In this document: positions 7,721-15,605 of the stretch, in pieces
How positions within the stretch are numbered: the first letter of the stretch is position 1
Layout of the letters: each line of letters starts with the position of its first letter
Source of the DNA: an uncultured Bdellovibrionales bacterium
Lineage (GTDB): Bacteria; Bdellovibrionota; Bdellovibrionia; Bdellovibrionales; JAMPXM01
Length of the DNA stretch: 28,948 bases
Direction of reading: 5' to 3'
NCBI GenBank assembly: GCA_937927435.1
Contig: CALBDW010000115.1
Location: 1-28,948, forward strand
Made by a program: the position numbers and the translations under genes
The notes under the pieces: model-generated
What the model saw: only the letters and a program-made list of their open reading frames with translations
What the model was told of the DNA's origin: nothing
Database searches by the model: none

Positions 7721-8260
7721 AATTGGCTTCGGTTGCTTCGTCAATTCGCGATTTTGTCCATTTTTTCCGGGGTTTGGGCGGATGCCGCGGTTCCGAAGGG
7801 ACCGTTGGTCGTGACGCCTGGAAAGGTCTCGGTCGCGATCCATCAGGGAACCGTTGTCGGCGGCAAAGCGCGCGATGAGTTTTCTCTGATTGCGGTCCGC
7901 CTTGAGCCCGCTGGGCAAGCGGGTGGTGAACGCGTTTCGTTAATGTATGGAGACCGGTTTGGAAAGCCACTCAACGGTGAACCTGGTTTTTTTCATGTGA
8001 CGGTCGACCGGAATTCCCGGCGCGTCGTCATCGATTTGGCGCAAATGCAGATGACCGCGGTTGGACCGGAGCGGCTGGCGAAAACATTGGCCACCTCCAA
8101 GTTGGTTGCATCCTCGGAAATGACGATGGATCCGATCGACGGGTCCACGAACATCACTTTACAAACGAAGGTTCCAGTCACGGTTAAAGTCGGGTCTATC
8201 GAGGGTGACTCGTCCCGCGTGTACATTGAAATGATGCCCGCGTCAGGAGAGCGGAAGTGA
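7718..8260 (+). CDS. Exported protein of unknown function, coupled to a beta-barrel
   Basis: I do not recognise this 180-residue protein. It starts with a signal peptide (NWLRLLRQFAILSIFSGVWADA), followed by a mature chain beginning AVPKGPLVV. The mature part has alternating hydrophobic residues and many Val/Thr/Gly, suggesting a beta-rich periplasmic domain (for example VSVAIHQGTVVGG, TNITLQTKVPVTVKVGSIEG). It has no cysteines and no lipobox. The gene's TGA stop overlaps the GTG start of the following barrel gene (GTGA), so the two are translationally coupled and probably act together at the outer membrane. It is divergent from the M3 peptidase, with 227 bp between starts that must hold both promoters; I see no convincing promoter pair there. 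Confidence 0.75.
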   Translation: MNWLRLLRQFAILSIFSGVWADAAVPKGPLVVTPGKVSVAIHQGTVVGGKARDEFSLIAVRLEPAGQAGGERVSLMYGDRFGKPLNGEPGFFHVTVDRNSRRVVIDLAQMQMTAVGPERLAKTLATSKLVASSEMTMDPIDGSTNITLQTKVPVTVKVGSIEGDSSRVYIEMMPASGERK

Positions 8261-9024
8261 CGTTTTTCACTCGGGTCGTCGCGGCTGCTGCGTTACTTTG
8301 GATGTTTTTCGTTTCACCGGCCGAAGCGCGAGTCTTTGATTTTAAGAATGAGCACGTGGCCATTTATGTGGGCGGAACGTTCGGCAATTCCGCCGCCGGT
8401 GATGGCGCGTATGCGCTTGCGAGCGGAAACGGCACAAAGTTCGACAAAAAAGTCGAGTCGACGGCGAGTGCCGAGGCGGGGTTGCTTCTGTCGTTGGAGG
8501 CTGTCAACTTTCAGTTGGGCGTGGACTACGTTATGCCGCGGGAGCTGAAAGGCGTTACGGGAGCCGATTCGTCGGGCACGCCGCTTTTTTCGCTCGATTC
8601 GAAGCTTTCCGCTTTGGTTGTGGGCGGGGGGATCGAATTGATTCCTTACCGGAAGCCGAGATCGCGTCTTTTGATTGGATTTAAATACGGGTATAGCATG
8701 GCGAACCTGACGAACCGCTACTCGATGACACCAGCGGGAACGGGAGCATTCGGTGTCGGGGATTATTCGGAAGATGCGACGGGAACAGGAGTGATGCTCC
8801 AAGGTTACGCTGGTTGGGAGATCAACTTCACCGATGTTTGGACGGTCGCGATTCACGCCGGCTACCGCGAACTCAGAATTCTGGGGTTCAAGTCGACCAA
8901 GGAGACGACGGCCATCAGCGGACATCAAGCCGAAGGGCAGGAGATCCTCAATATGGATGGCAGTTCACGGGCGGTGAACTTCGGCGGAGCCTACGTCGGC
9001 TTAAATTTCCGCTTCTATCTTTGA
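8257..9024 (+). CDS. Small outer-membrane beta-barrel protein, unknown function
   Basis: 255 residues. The signal peptide runs to about A24 (PAEA|RVFDF). The mature chain has alternating strands with Gly/Tyr/aromatic girdles (VAIYVGGTFGN, AGLLLSLEAVNFQLGVDYVMP, RLLIGFKYGYSMA, GVMLQGYAGWEI, VWTVAIHAGYREL) and ends YVGLNFRFYL, the amphipathic strand with C-terminal F/L recognised by the Bam machinery. The size fits an 8- to 10-strand barrel. It starts with GTG at 8257, inside the stop of the preceding exported protein, with ribosome site AGGAGA upstream. The last 10 bp overlap the end of the convergent acyl-CoA synthetase gene. No family-level function can be read from the sequence. Confidence 0.8.
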   Translation: MTFFTRVVAAAALLWMFFVSPAEARVFDFKNEHVAIYVGGTFGNSAAGDGAYALASGNGTKFDKKVESTASAEAGLLLSLEAVNFQLGVDYVMPRELKGVTGADSSGTPLFSLDSKLSALVVGGGIELIPYRKPRSRLLIGFKYGYSMANLTNRYSMTPAGTGAFGVGDYSEDATGTGVMLQGYAGWEINFTDVWTVAIHAGYRELRILGFKSTKETTAISGHQAEGQEILNMDGSSRAVNFGGAYVGLNFRFYL

Positions 9025-10820
9025 ATCCCGTAAAGCGAATCGAGCACGTCGCGATAGTGTTCGTCGATGACTTTGCGTTTGAGTTTGAGCGAAGGCGTGA
9101 GCTCGCCCGATTCGATTGAGAATTCCTTCGACAGAATCGCGAAGTTTTTGATTGTTTCAAAGCTCGCCAGCTGCGAATTGGCCTCGGCCACGGCTTCGCG
9201 GATCTCTTCGCGGATTTTGGGGGACTGTGCGAGGTCTTCGAGCGACTTGTAGGAAATTTTATTCTCTTCGGCGTATTTCATGGCCGCACCGGGATTCAGT
9301 GTCACGAGCGCCACGACGAATTTACGTTGGTCGCCGTGGATGTGGACCTGCGAGATGAGCGGGTGGGTCGCAAGTAGGGCTTCAAGCTTTTGCGGCGCCA
9401 CGTATTTCCCGCCTGCGGTCTTGATTAGTTCTTTTTTGCGATCAAGGATTTTCAGGAAACCGTCGGACGTGATTTCACCGATATCGCCGGTATGGAACCA
9501 ACCGTCTGTGAAGGCCTTTTCGGTCGCCTCGGGATTGCGATAGTACTCCTTCATGACTTTCTTGCTTTTGACGAGAATTTCTCCGTCTTCCGCGATTTTC
9601 AACTGAACATCGCCGATCGCTTTGCCCACGGATCCGAACTTGTACTCAAACGGCGTGTTGACCGTGATGGCGGCCATGGTTTCCGTGAGGCCGTAGCCTT
9701 CAAGGATCAAAAGGCCCGCCGCGTGGAAGAACTCGGCGATGACGGGGTTCAGCGGAGCGCCTCCGCTCACGGCGAACCGTAACCGGCCACCCATGCGGTC
9801 GAGAATTTTCTTGAAAACGAGACGCCTCGCGAGCTGGTACTTAAGAGCCAAGTCGACAGGCAAAGGTTGTTTAGCGACCTTATGTCGACTCACTTCGCGT
9901 CCGATCGAAAGCGCCCATTCGAAAACGCGCTTTTGAATCCGGCTGATCTCGGCTTGGGCGAAAACGGCACTGTAAATCTTTTCGAAAACACGTGGAACGG
10001 CGACCATAATGGTCGGCTTCACGTCGATTAGAGCCGTTCTCAGGCGCTCGATATCCTGCGCCAAGGCCATCGTGTAACCGATCAGTGCATGCCCGTAAAT
10101 TTCGATCCGTCCGAGCACGTGCGCAAACGGCAGAAAGGTCAGGGAACGGTCGCGGGCCGTGACGCCAAGGAGAGGAAACGCGTCCGTCACCTCGCTCAGA
10201 ATTTGCGCATGGGTGTGGACGACGCCTTGCGGGCGGCCGGTTGTCCCCGAGGTATAAATGATGGAGGCGGTATCGCGCGTTTCGACGTCCGAGACGGCGA
10301 GTTCGTAAAGAGTCGGGCTCGTCCTGAGCGCTTCGGAGCCTCGTCTGTGCAAGTCCGCCCAGGTCGAAAGGGAACGCCCGTCTGTCACGGTTTCCTTCAC
10401 TAGTTCAGGGCCGTCGATGTAAACAATGTGCTCGAGCGAACTCAGGTTCTTGGCGTATTCGGAAACGCGTTTCGCCGTTTCCAGATTTTCGCAGATCGCG
10501 ATTTTGGGTTCCGAATCGCTGAGAATGTAGGCAATGTCGTCGGGCGAAGAGTTCGGGTAAACCGGGACGGTCACGCCTCCGAGACCGAGGACGGCCAGGT
10601 CGCAAACCGCCCATTCGTAGCGCGTACGGGAAACGATGGCCACGCGATCGCCTTTTCTCACTCCTAGAATCTGAAGGCCGGCTGCGGCCGCTCCGACGAG
10701 TTCTTTATAGTCGGCCCACGTGAGTTCGATCCAGTGGCCGCCGCGTTTGTACATAATGGCGGTGTTCTTTGCTTTTTTGCGTGCGGTTTGAAGGAACTTA
10801 TCGCAGATCGTGCCTGACAT
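9015..10820 (-). CDS. Long-chain fatty-acid--CoA ligase (AMP-forming, FadD15-like)
   Basis: 601 residues of the ANL adenylating superfamily, long-chain acyl-CoA synthetase branch. Motifs: P-loop YTSGTTGRPQGV (189-200; the usual PKG Lys is Gln here), the LPFAHVLGR segment (230-238), SGGAPL (352-357), EGYGLTET (374-381), WFHTGDIG (441-448), DRKKELIKTAGGKYV (460-474), and C-terminal PSLKLKRK (576-583) holding the catalytic Lys. The reaction activates free fatty acids with ATP and CoA for beta-oxidation or phospholipid use. There is no signal peptide, so it is cytosolic or membrane-peripheral. It lies 83 bp downstream of the PEGA kinase on the same strand; that gap holds a 10-bp palindrome (10848-10857) but no clear promoter. 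Substrate chain length cannot be read from the sequence. Confidence 0.93.
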   Translation of the reverse strand: MSGTICDKFLQTARKKAKNTAIMYKRGGHWIELTWADYKELVGAAAAGLQILGVRKGDRVAIVSRTRYEWAVCDLAVLGLGGVTVPVYPNSSPDDIAYILSDSEPKIAICENLETAKRVSEYAKNLSSLEHIVYIDGPELVKETVTDGRSLSTWADLHRRGSEALRTSPTLYELAVSDVETRDTASIIYTSGTTGRPQGVVHTHAQILSEVTDAFPLLGVTARDRSLTFLPFAHVLGRIEIYGHALIGYTMALAQDIERLRTALIDVKPTIMVAVPRVFEKIYSAVFAQAEISRIQKRVFEWALSIGREVSRHKVAKQPLPVDLALKYQLARRLVFKKILDRMGGRLRFAVSGGAPLNPVIAEFFHAAGLLILEGYGLTETMAAITVNTPFEYKFGSVGKAIGDVQLKIAEDGEILVKSKKVMKEYYRNPEATEKAFTDGWFHTGDIGEITSDGFLKILDRKKELIKTAGGKYVAPQKLEALLATHPLISQVHIHGDQRKFVVALVTLNPGAAMKYAEENKISYKSLEDLAQSPKIREEIREAVAEANSQLASFETIKNFAILSKEFSIESGELTPSLKLKRKVIDEHYRDVLDSLYGIQR

Positions 10821-10903
10821 TGCGCAACCCGTTCTCGTTTGGCCCGTAAACCGGTTTCATAAAACCAACAAGAACTGCGTTTGTCAGTAAAATCCCGCGT
10901 TTT

Positions 10904-12853
10904 TTAGTTCAAGCGTCTCGGGAAGAGGGTGATCTTCTTCGTCATGTTTTCGCCGACCGTGACGCGGACTTCGTCGACGGCTTTGGTCACGGGATCTTCG
11001 GCGCGCACGACGATTTCTTTGTTGGCGGGCACTTGAACGCCGTTGGCCGGGCTGCCGTAGGCGACCAGTTTCCCGTTGACGTAGATGCGTCCCGAGCCGA
11101 CGACGTTGATGTCAAGACGGCCGAACAATTCTTTTTGGAGAGTGACGTTTAAGTATTTGTTCGTGCTCATCGTTTCGGTATGTTCGAAAGGCACGTATCC
11201 GGGCTTACGGATCGTCAGCTTCGCGTCGATGCCTTTCGGCAAGTAGAGCGTCGTCGGCGTCACGTCGCTGGCCGGTTGGCCATTGACGTGAATTTCAGCG
11301 CCCGAAGGAACGCTTTCGATCTTCAGCATGTAAGTGTTGGAGCGGTCGAGCGAAGCGCTTGTGGACTCACCCTGAATCTCTGAGGTCCCGCCTTTTGAAG
11401 TACCGACGATTTTTACGACTTGGGTTTGAACCTGTTTAAACGCGTCGGGGAAGAGCACCGACATGCCGATGATTGCTCCGAGAGCGATCAGCGTGAGTGG
11501 GAGGAACGACGAAGAGAACCGCCGTTCTTCAAGGCCCTTCGAGAACGAGGCGTGGCTTTCGAAATACTTGCTTCCGATGCTCGCCCCCGTCAGGTCTCGG
11601 ACCGAGGAGCCCGGTTCGCGGTAGACCGAATCGTCGACTGAAAGACTCGACGTGTTGATCGAATTCGCGCCGTTGCGTTCCGTACGGCGCACGGGTTGCG
11701 GTTTCGGAAGTGGCGCCGGGTTGGCCGCTGCAGTTGCGGCTGGCGCGGCTGCACGTTCTGCCTGATCCGAAAGCGAGCTTTCGAAGCGGGGAGCGAAGGT
11801 GTGTTCGGTCCGGGTCACGTCGCTGACCGTGAGGGACGGTTCTTCGCGTTGGGAGTCCGTCCCCAAGACACTGTCGAGGTTGATCTTCGCGTACTCGATC
11901 ATCTTCTTGCGGTTTTCGAGGATCTCAGCCGCAAAGAGCGTCTTAATGAAGACGCTGAAATCGTGTTGCGAGAAGTCCGGGTAATGACGGTTTAAGAAAC
12001 GGCTCAGCTCGCGGTGGAAAGCGGCGGCCGTTTGATAGCGAAGGTTACGGTCCTTCGCCAGCGCTTTGTTAACAATGCGCTCAAGCTCAGGCGGAATGTT
12101 GGGGTTGATCTTGCGCAACGAAGGAATCTGGCAGTCGCGCACTTTCCGGAGCGTGTTGAGTTCGTTGTTGGCGACGAAGAGACGGTCGTTCGCCAGTAGT
12201 TCCCACAAAACGATCCCGAGAGCGAAAATGTCTGTGCGCAGGTCGATCGGTTGCCCTTCGGCTTGCTCGGGGCTCATATAACTGAATTTTCCTTTGAGCG
12301 TTCCGGCGCGGGTCGAGTCGATTTGCGTCTCCGCCTTCGCGATACCGAAGTCGACGATTTTCACCTCGCCCTCAAAGCTGATCATGATGTTTTGAGGGCT
12401 CATGTCGCGGTGGATGATGTTCAGCGGTTTGCCGGTGTTCGCGTCGATGCAGCGGTGGGCGTGATCGAGCCCCGCGGCGACTTCCTTGGCGATGAACAAA
12501 ACTTGTTCGATCGAGAACGACACACCGCTCTTTTTCATTTTGTTCAGGATTTGCCGAATGTTGCGTCCTTCGACGAAATCCATCGCGATGAAGAACATTC
12601 CCTTGTCCATGCCGAATTCGTGGATCGAGACGATATTGGCATGCGAGAGGTTGACGGCGATTTTCGCTTCGTCTTTGAACATCTCGATGAAGTCAGCTTG
12701 TTCGACGTACTGCGGAAGAATGCGCTTAATCGCGACGAACTTCGAAACGCCGCTTGCGCCCGGCTTCAATGCGAGAAAGATCTCTGCCATCCCGCCGGTC
12801 TGGATCTTCTCGAGAAGAATGTATTTGCCAAGAGTCTCAAAGGTTTGTGCCAC
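10904..12853 (-). CDS. Membrane-anchored Ser/Thr protein kinase with C-terminal PEGA domain(s)
   Basis: 649 residues, GTG start. The eukaryotic-like kinase domain spans about 10-290: glycine loop IQTGGMAEIF (17-26), VAIK Lys43, Glu62, HRDMSPQN (148-155), DFG (168-170), a Thr-rich activation segment, and SYMSPEQ. A low-complexity Ala/Pro/Ser linker (about 330-445) leads to one transmembrane helix (448-468), so the kinase is cytoplasmic and the C-terminus periplasmic. Residues 508-572 are a PEGA domain (SVPSGAEIHVNGQ, TPTTLYLPKG, KPGYVPFE, NVTLQ). A second PEGA-like unit (578-645, with GRIYVNGK and VPANKEIVVRA) follows. PEGA domains are thought to bind envelope components, so this may be an envelope-sensing kinase (inference). 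The start is divergent from coaE. Confidence 0.93.
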   Translation of the reverse strand: MAQTFETLGKYILLEKIQTGGMAEIFLALKPGASGVSKFVAIKRILPQYVEQADFIEMFKDEAKIAVNLSHANIVSIHEFGMDKGMFFIAMDFVEGRNIRQILNKMKKSGVSFSIEQVLFIAKEVAAGLDHAHRCIDANTGKPLNIIHRDMSPQNIMISFEGEVKIVDFGIAKAETQIDSTRAGTLKGKFSYMSPEQAEGQPIDLRTDIFALGIVLWELLANDRLFVANNELNTLRKVRDCQIPSLRKINPNIPPELERIVNKALAKDRNLRYQTAAAFHRELSRFLNRHYPDFSQHDFSVFIKTLFAAEILENRKKMIEYAKINLDSVLGTDSQREEPSLTVSDVTRTEHTFAPRFESSLSDQAERAAAPAATAAANPAPLPKPQPVRRTERNGANSINTSSLSVDDSVYREPGSSVRDLTGASIGSKYFESHASFSKGLEERRFSSSFLPLTLIALGAIIGMSVLFPDAFKQVQTQVVKIVGTSKGGTSEIQGESTSASLDRSNTYMLKIESVPSGAEIHVNGQPASDVTPTTLYLPKGIDAKLTIRKPGYVPFEHTETMSTNKYLNVTLQKELFGRLDINVVGSGRIYVNGKLVAYGSPANGVQVPANKEIVVRAEDPVTKAVDEVRVTVGENMTKKITLFPRRLN

Positions 12854-12900
12854 TGAACCGGTTTCCTTTATTTCTCGTGGCCGAAGCCATAATCTTCAGT

Positions 12901-12929
12901 TTGTTATTTCGGAAAGTGGCGAGGATAAT
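12901..12929 (+). promoter_or_regulatory. Sigma70-like promoter for coaE
   Basis: TTGTTA (12901-12906) and GATAAT (12924-12929) are separated by exactly 17 bp. They match consensus at 4/6 and 5/6 positions and would start transcription near 12936, about 40 nt before the coaE ATG. It sits in the 123-bp divergent region between the kinase and coaE. Confidence 0.6.
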
Positions 12930-12976
12930 TGAAGTCTGGAATTGTATTTTGAGTCGGACTTACGTCTGGAAAGACT

Positions 12977-13582
12977 ATGCGTTGGATCGGATTGACCGGA
13001 GGAATCGCCTCCGGGAAGTCAACAGTGAGCCGGTTATTAAGGGAACGAGGCTTCCCGGTGATCGATGCAGACCAACTAGCGCGCCAGGCGGTTCAATCTG
13101 GGACGCCGGGCTTTGAGCAGGTCGTGCGCGCCTTCGGTCGGGACGTTGTGGGGAGTGACGGCGAACTGGACCGAAAGAAAATCGGCAGGATGGTTTTCGC
13201 CGATCCATCGCTTTTGGCCAAGCTTGAGACCATCGTGCATCCGCGGGTGCGTGAGCTGGCCGCAGCGGAAAGGAAACGTTTGTCCGACGAAGGGTGCAAG
13301 GCGGCCTTTTACGACGTTCCGCTTTTGTTTGAAAAAAAGATGCAGAACCTGTTTGATTGCGTGATTGCGGTGGTTTGCGACCCGAAAGTTCAAATCGAGC
13401 GTCTGATGGCGCGCGACGGCTTGTCGCAAGAAGAGGCGGAACGCCGTTTGGCCGCGCAACTGCCGATCACGGAAAAGGCGAAAATGGCCGATGAAGTCAT
13501 TCACAACGAAGGGACGCTCGAAGATCTGAATAAAAACGTCGATCTTTTGTTGGGACGTTTGGGATTATCCCCGCGTTCTTAG
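12977..13582 (+). CDS. coaE: Dephospho-CoA kinase
   Basis: 201 residues, the normal CoaE length. Motifs: P-loop GLTGGIASGKST (5-16), the substrate-binding DADQLARQ (30-37), HPRVRELA (88-95), YDVPLLFEK (112-120), and the lid region with Arg-rich SQEEAERRLAAQ. It performs the last step of CoA synthesis, ATP-dependent 3'-phosphorylation of dephospho-CoA, in the cytoplasm. It has its own promoter (12901-12929), and its stop lies 4 bp from the stop of the convergent barrel-like gene. The ATG is preceded by GGAAAG. The neighbouring acyl-CoA synthetase uses CoA, but the genes are on opposite strands, so a regulatory link is only speculation. Confidence 0.96.
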   Translation: MRWIGLTGGIASGKSTVSRLLRERGFPVIDADQLARQAVQSGTPGFEQVVRAFGRDVVGSDGELDRKKIGRMVFADPSLLAKLETIVHPRVRELAAAERKRLSDEGCKAAFYDVPLLFEKKMQNLFDCVIAVVCDPKVQIERLMARDGLSQEEAERRLAAQLPITEKAKMADEVIHNEGTLEDLNKNVDLLLGRLGLSPRS

Positions 13583-13586
13583 CCGA

Positions 13587-14264
13587 TCACCAGGCCCAGA
13601 CGTAGCCCAGAAGCAGGGTCCCCTGCAAATTTTCACGGCCCGCGGCTGCTTCGAGTTCGATGCGAATGCTTTGCGGATCCGCGAAGAGATGCTCGAATCC
13701 CCATGAGCCTTCGAGAAGGAGCTTTTCGTATTTCAGCACGGAAGCCAGGTTGTTTTTGGGTTCAACAATGAGTCCGAGGCCGATCTTTGTGAACGGGCGA
13801 AAACGAGAGTCACCGTACACCCATTTTCTCGCAAGATGAACCGCGCCTTGGGCTCCGGAAAGCATGTCGGCGCCGATTTCGTAGATCGATTGATGGTCGG
13901 TCTTCAGGCTGAACTGAAGACCGATAACGGAAAAGGTTTCGTCCTGTTCCTCAGGAAGGTTCCGGCGGAACATTCCTCCCAGGCGAAGCGTGAGCGATTG
14001 GCGGTAACGGTAGTAGTAGCCGATGCGCGCAGGGCTCTTTTGGGGGGGCGGTGGTTCGGCGATGTCGACAGTTTCGCGGACGAGCTTAGAACTCGCCTGC
14101 GATGCGCTTCCGTCTTCTTGTTTATCTTTCGCGGATTCATCCCCCAAAGGCGAGATCGATTCCGGCTTTGCCGCCAGGCAAGAGGAAGGGCCGGGAATAA
14201 ACAAAACTCCGGCAAAGGTCGCCAAGACTAAGGTCAAAAAAAGATTCCCGCGGTATGCGCGCAT
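13587..14264 (-). CDS. Exported small outer-membrane protein candidate, unknown function
   Basis: 225 residues. The signal-like N-terminus (RAYRGNLFLTLVLATFAGVLF) ends near CLAA at about 32. A low-complexity acidic/Ser/Pro linker follows (33-78, including PPPPQKSP). Residues 80-225 look like an amphipathic beta-barrel: YYYRYRQSLTLRLGGMFRR, FSVIGLQFSLKT, FTKIGLGLIVEP, LLEGSWGFEHLF, IRIELEAAAG, and final strand LQGTLLLGYVWAW with an aromatic C-terminal residue. No family is recognised. There is no convincing ribosome site before the ATG, and a TAGAAT -10-like hexamer lies only 6 nt upstream, so the transcript could be leaderless. It is divergent from the first TraF-like gene and convergent with coaE. 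Confidence 0.7.
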   Translation of the reverse strand: MRAYRGNLFLTLVLATFAGVLFIPGPSSCLAAKPESISPLGDESAKDKQEDGSASQASSKLVRETVDIAEPPPPQKSPARIGYYYRYRQSLTLRLGGMFRRNLPEEQDETFSVIGLQFSLKTDHQSIYEIGADMLSGAQGAVHLARKWVYGDSRFRPFTKIGLGLIVEPKNNLASVLKYEKLLLEGSWGFEHLFADPQSIRIELEAAAGRENLQGTLLLGYVWAW

Positions 14265-14270
14265 GAGGAA

Positions 14271-14298
14271 ATTCTATCTGAACGCGGCGTGCATTTAA
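14271..14298 (-). promoter_or_regulatory. Possible leaderless promoter for the minus-strand exported protein
   Basis: On the minus strand TTAAAT (14298-14293), a 16-bp spacer and TAGAAT (14276-14271) precede the ATG at 14264 by 6 nt. The -35 is weak (3/6) and the -10 good (5/6). A start about 7 nt after the -10 would fall on the ATG itself. Confidence 0.3.
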
Positions 14299-14314
14299 TA
14301 GAATTTTGGTTAAG

Positions 14315-14345
14315 TATAATGACTTTAGCTCAAGGAGCGCTTTGC
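14315..14345 (+). promoter_or_regulatory. Consensus -10 and Shine-Dalgarno for the first TraF-like gene
   Basis: TATAAT at 14315-14320 is a perfect -10, although no good -35 lies 16-18 bp upstream. AAGGAG at 14332-14337 is 8 nt before ATG 14346. Together they fix the start at 14346 instead of at the in-frame codon at 14289, which lies upstream of the promoter. Confidence 0.55.
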
Positions 14346-15521
14346 ATGGGGCTTCGGTTCGGTTTTCGTGTTTCCGTCTTGCTGATCGGACTTTCGCTCT
14401 TCGGCCACATTCCCGCCGCAATGGCCGACGACCCGGGTGAGGTCATCGATTTCTCGATCCATCAGCAGTACGTCAGCCCGAGGGCGCTCGGAATGGGCAA
14501 CGCTTTTGTCGCGCTCGCTGATGATTATCACGCTTTGTTTTATAATCCCGCGGGACTAGCGCGGATTGAGGAAGCGCAAGTGAATCTCGGGCTCGGTGCT
14601 TTGCTCGACAGCAAGGTGAATGCCTTCGTGAACGATATCAATTCGACGGCAGGTTCGGGCAAAGTTGAGGACATCACGGATTTTCTGTCGAAAAACTACG
14701 GCAACTATTACAGTGCGCGTGCATCGCTCGGAGGAGCTTGGGTCAGACCGAATTGGGGGCTTGCCGTTATTCCGCTTGATTTCACGGTCAATATGGCGAT
14801 TCACCAACTCGCCGGCGCGGCGCTTGACGTGATTGCTTACCAAGACACGACGATCGCCTACGGGCGCGGTTGGGACGTGAAGTGGTTTGAACAGGACCGG
14901 ATGTCCTTGGGTATCACCGGCAAGTTCGTTTACCGGGCTTATTTGAATAAGGCGCTTCTTGCCGCCGATCTCGCCATGGATAAGGAGATTCTCCGCGTTT
15001 CCGATATGGGTGAGGGTTTCACCGCGGACCTGGATTTCGGGATGCTGTGGACGCCGAAGGTATCGCCGGACAGTCTCTTCACGTACTTCCGTCCGTCATT
15101 CGGTTTCGTCGCCCGTAACATTCTCGATTACGGTTTTACTTCTAATTTCCATCTGTATGATTCGAAGACGAGCGGTGAACCGGAAAAACTCGGCCGCCGA
15201 TTCGATATCGGTTCGTCTTGGGAACTGCCGGATTTTTGGGTGTTTAAGTCGCGTCTCCTCGCCGATCTTCGCGACATGGGTCATAAAAACTTCACGTTCG
15301 CTAAAGGGTCACACCTGGGGATGGAATTTAATTGGAAGATGCGTAGTTGGTGGCAAGGCGGATGGCGGATCGGGCTCAGCCAAGGTTACTTCACCGCGGG
15401 TTTCACAGGTAAAATCGGGATCTTCAATCTTGATTTGGCGACCTACGCCGAAGAAGTCGGTCCGAGTGACGAGCCCAAGGCGAGCCGCCGTTATGTCGCC
15501 AAAGCTTCTTTGGATTGGTAA
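14346..15521 (+). CDS. TraF/UPF0164-like outer-membrane beta-barrel protein (paralogue 1)
   Basis: 391 residues. The signal peptide ends PAAMA (27), followed by DDPGEVIDF. Residues 46-73 carry the family signature RALGMGNAFVALADD...FYNPAGLARI, found near the N-terminus of UPF0164/TraF_2/PorV-like and OmpP1/FadL-like barrels. A run of predicted strands follows, and the C-terminus has the block SQGYFTAGF...ATYAEEVG...SRRYVAKASLDW, shared with two further genes in this window. The family sits in the outer membrane. Some members act as hydrophobic-compound channels or as partners of secretion systems; the role here is unknown. It has its own promoter and is followed by a strong terminator, so it is probably monocistronic. 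Confidence 0.85.
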   Translation: MGLRFGFRVSVLLIGLSLFGHIPAAMADDPGEVIDFSIHQQYVSPRALGMGNAFVALADDYHALFYNPAGLARIEEAQVNLGLGALLDSKVNAFVNDINSTAGSGKVEDITDFLSKNYGNYYSARASLGGAWVRPNWGLAVIPLDFTVNMAIHQLAGAALDVIAYQDTTIAYGRGWDVKWFEQDRMSLGITGKFVYRAYLNKALLAADLAMDKEILRVSDMGEGFTADLDFGMLWTPKVSPDSLFTYFRPSFGFVARNILDYGFTSNFHLYDSKTSGEPEKLGRRFDIGSSWELPDFWVFKSRLLADLRDMGHKNFTFAKGSHLGMEFNWKMRSWWQGGWRIGLSQGYFTAGFTGKIGIFNLDLATYAEEVGPSDEPKASRRYVAKASLDW

Positions 15522-15553
15522 GGGCGTTTAGACAATGTCTGGGCAGAAATAAG

Positions 15554-15590
15554 AAAGCGCGAGCCGGACCGGGCTCGCGCTTTTTATTTT
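15554..15590. terminator. Strong bidirectional intrinsic terminator
   Basis: A perfect 12-bp stem, AAAGCGCGAGCC (15554-15565) with GGCTCGCGCTTT (15572-15583), encloses a 6-nt loop and is followed by TTATTTT on the plus strand. On the minus strand the same stem is followed by CTTATTTC. It lies between two convergent genes (stops at 15521 and 15606) and can serve both. Confidence 0.93.
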
Positions 15591-15605
15591 GCGCTCAGGT
15601 CCTCT

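Noticed and set aside
7491..7970. 160-residue N-terminal extension of the M3 peptidase reading frame
   Set aside because: It is Arg/Pro-rich, unlike the family, lies antisense to the start of the exported-protein gene, and the frame from 7490 already has the full family length and a ribosome site.
12251..12856. 201-codon plus-strand open frame
   Set aside because: Antisense to the kinase catalytic domain; no signal or domain of its own.
14289..14345. Earlier in-frame starts for paralogue 1
   Set aside because: They lie upstream of or within the TATAAT promoter element and ribosome site, and would bury the signal peptide.
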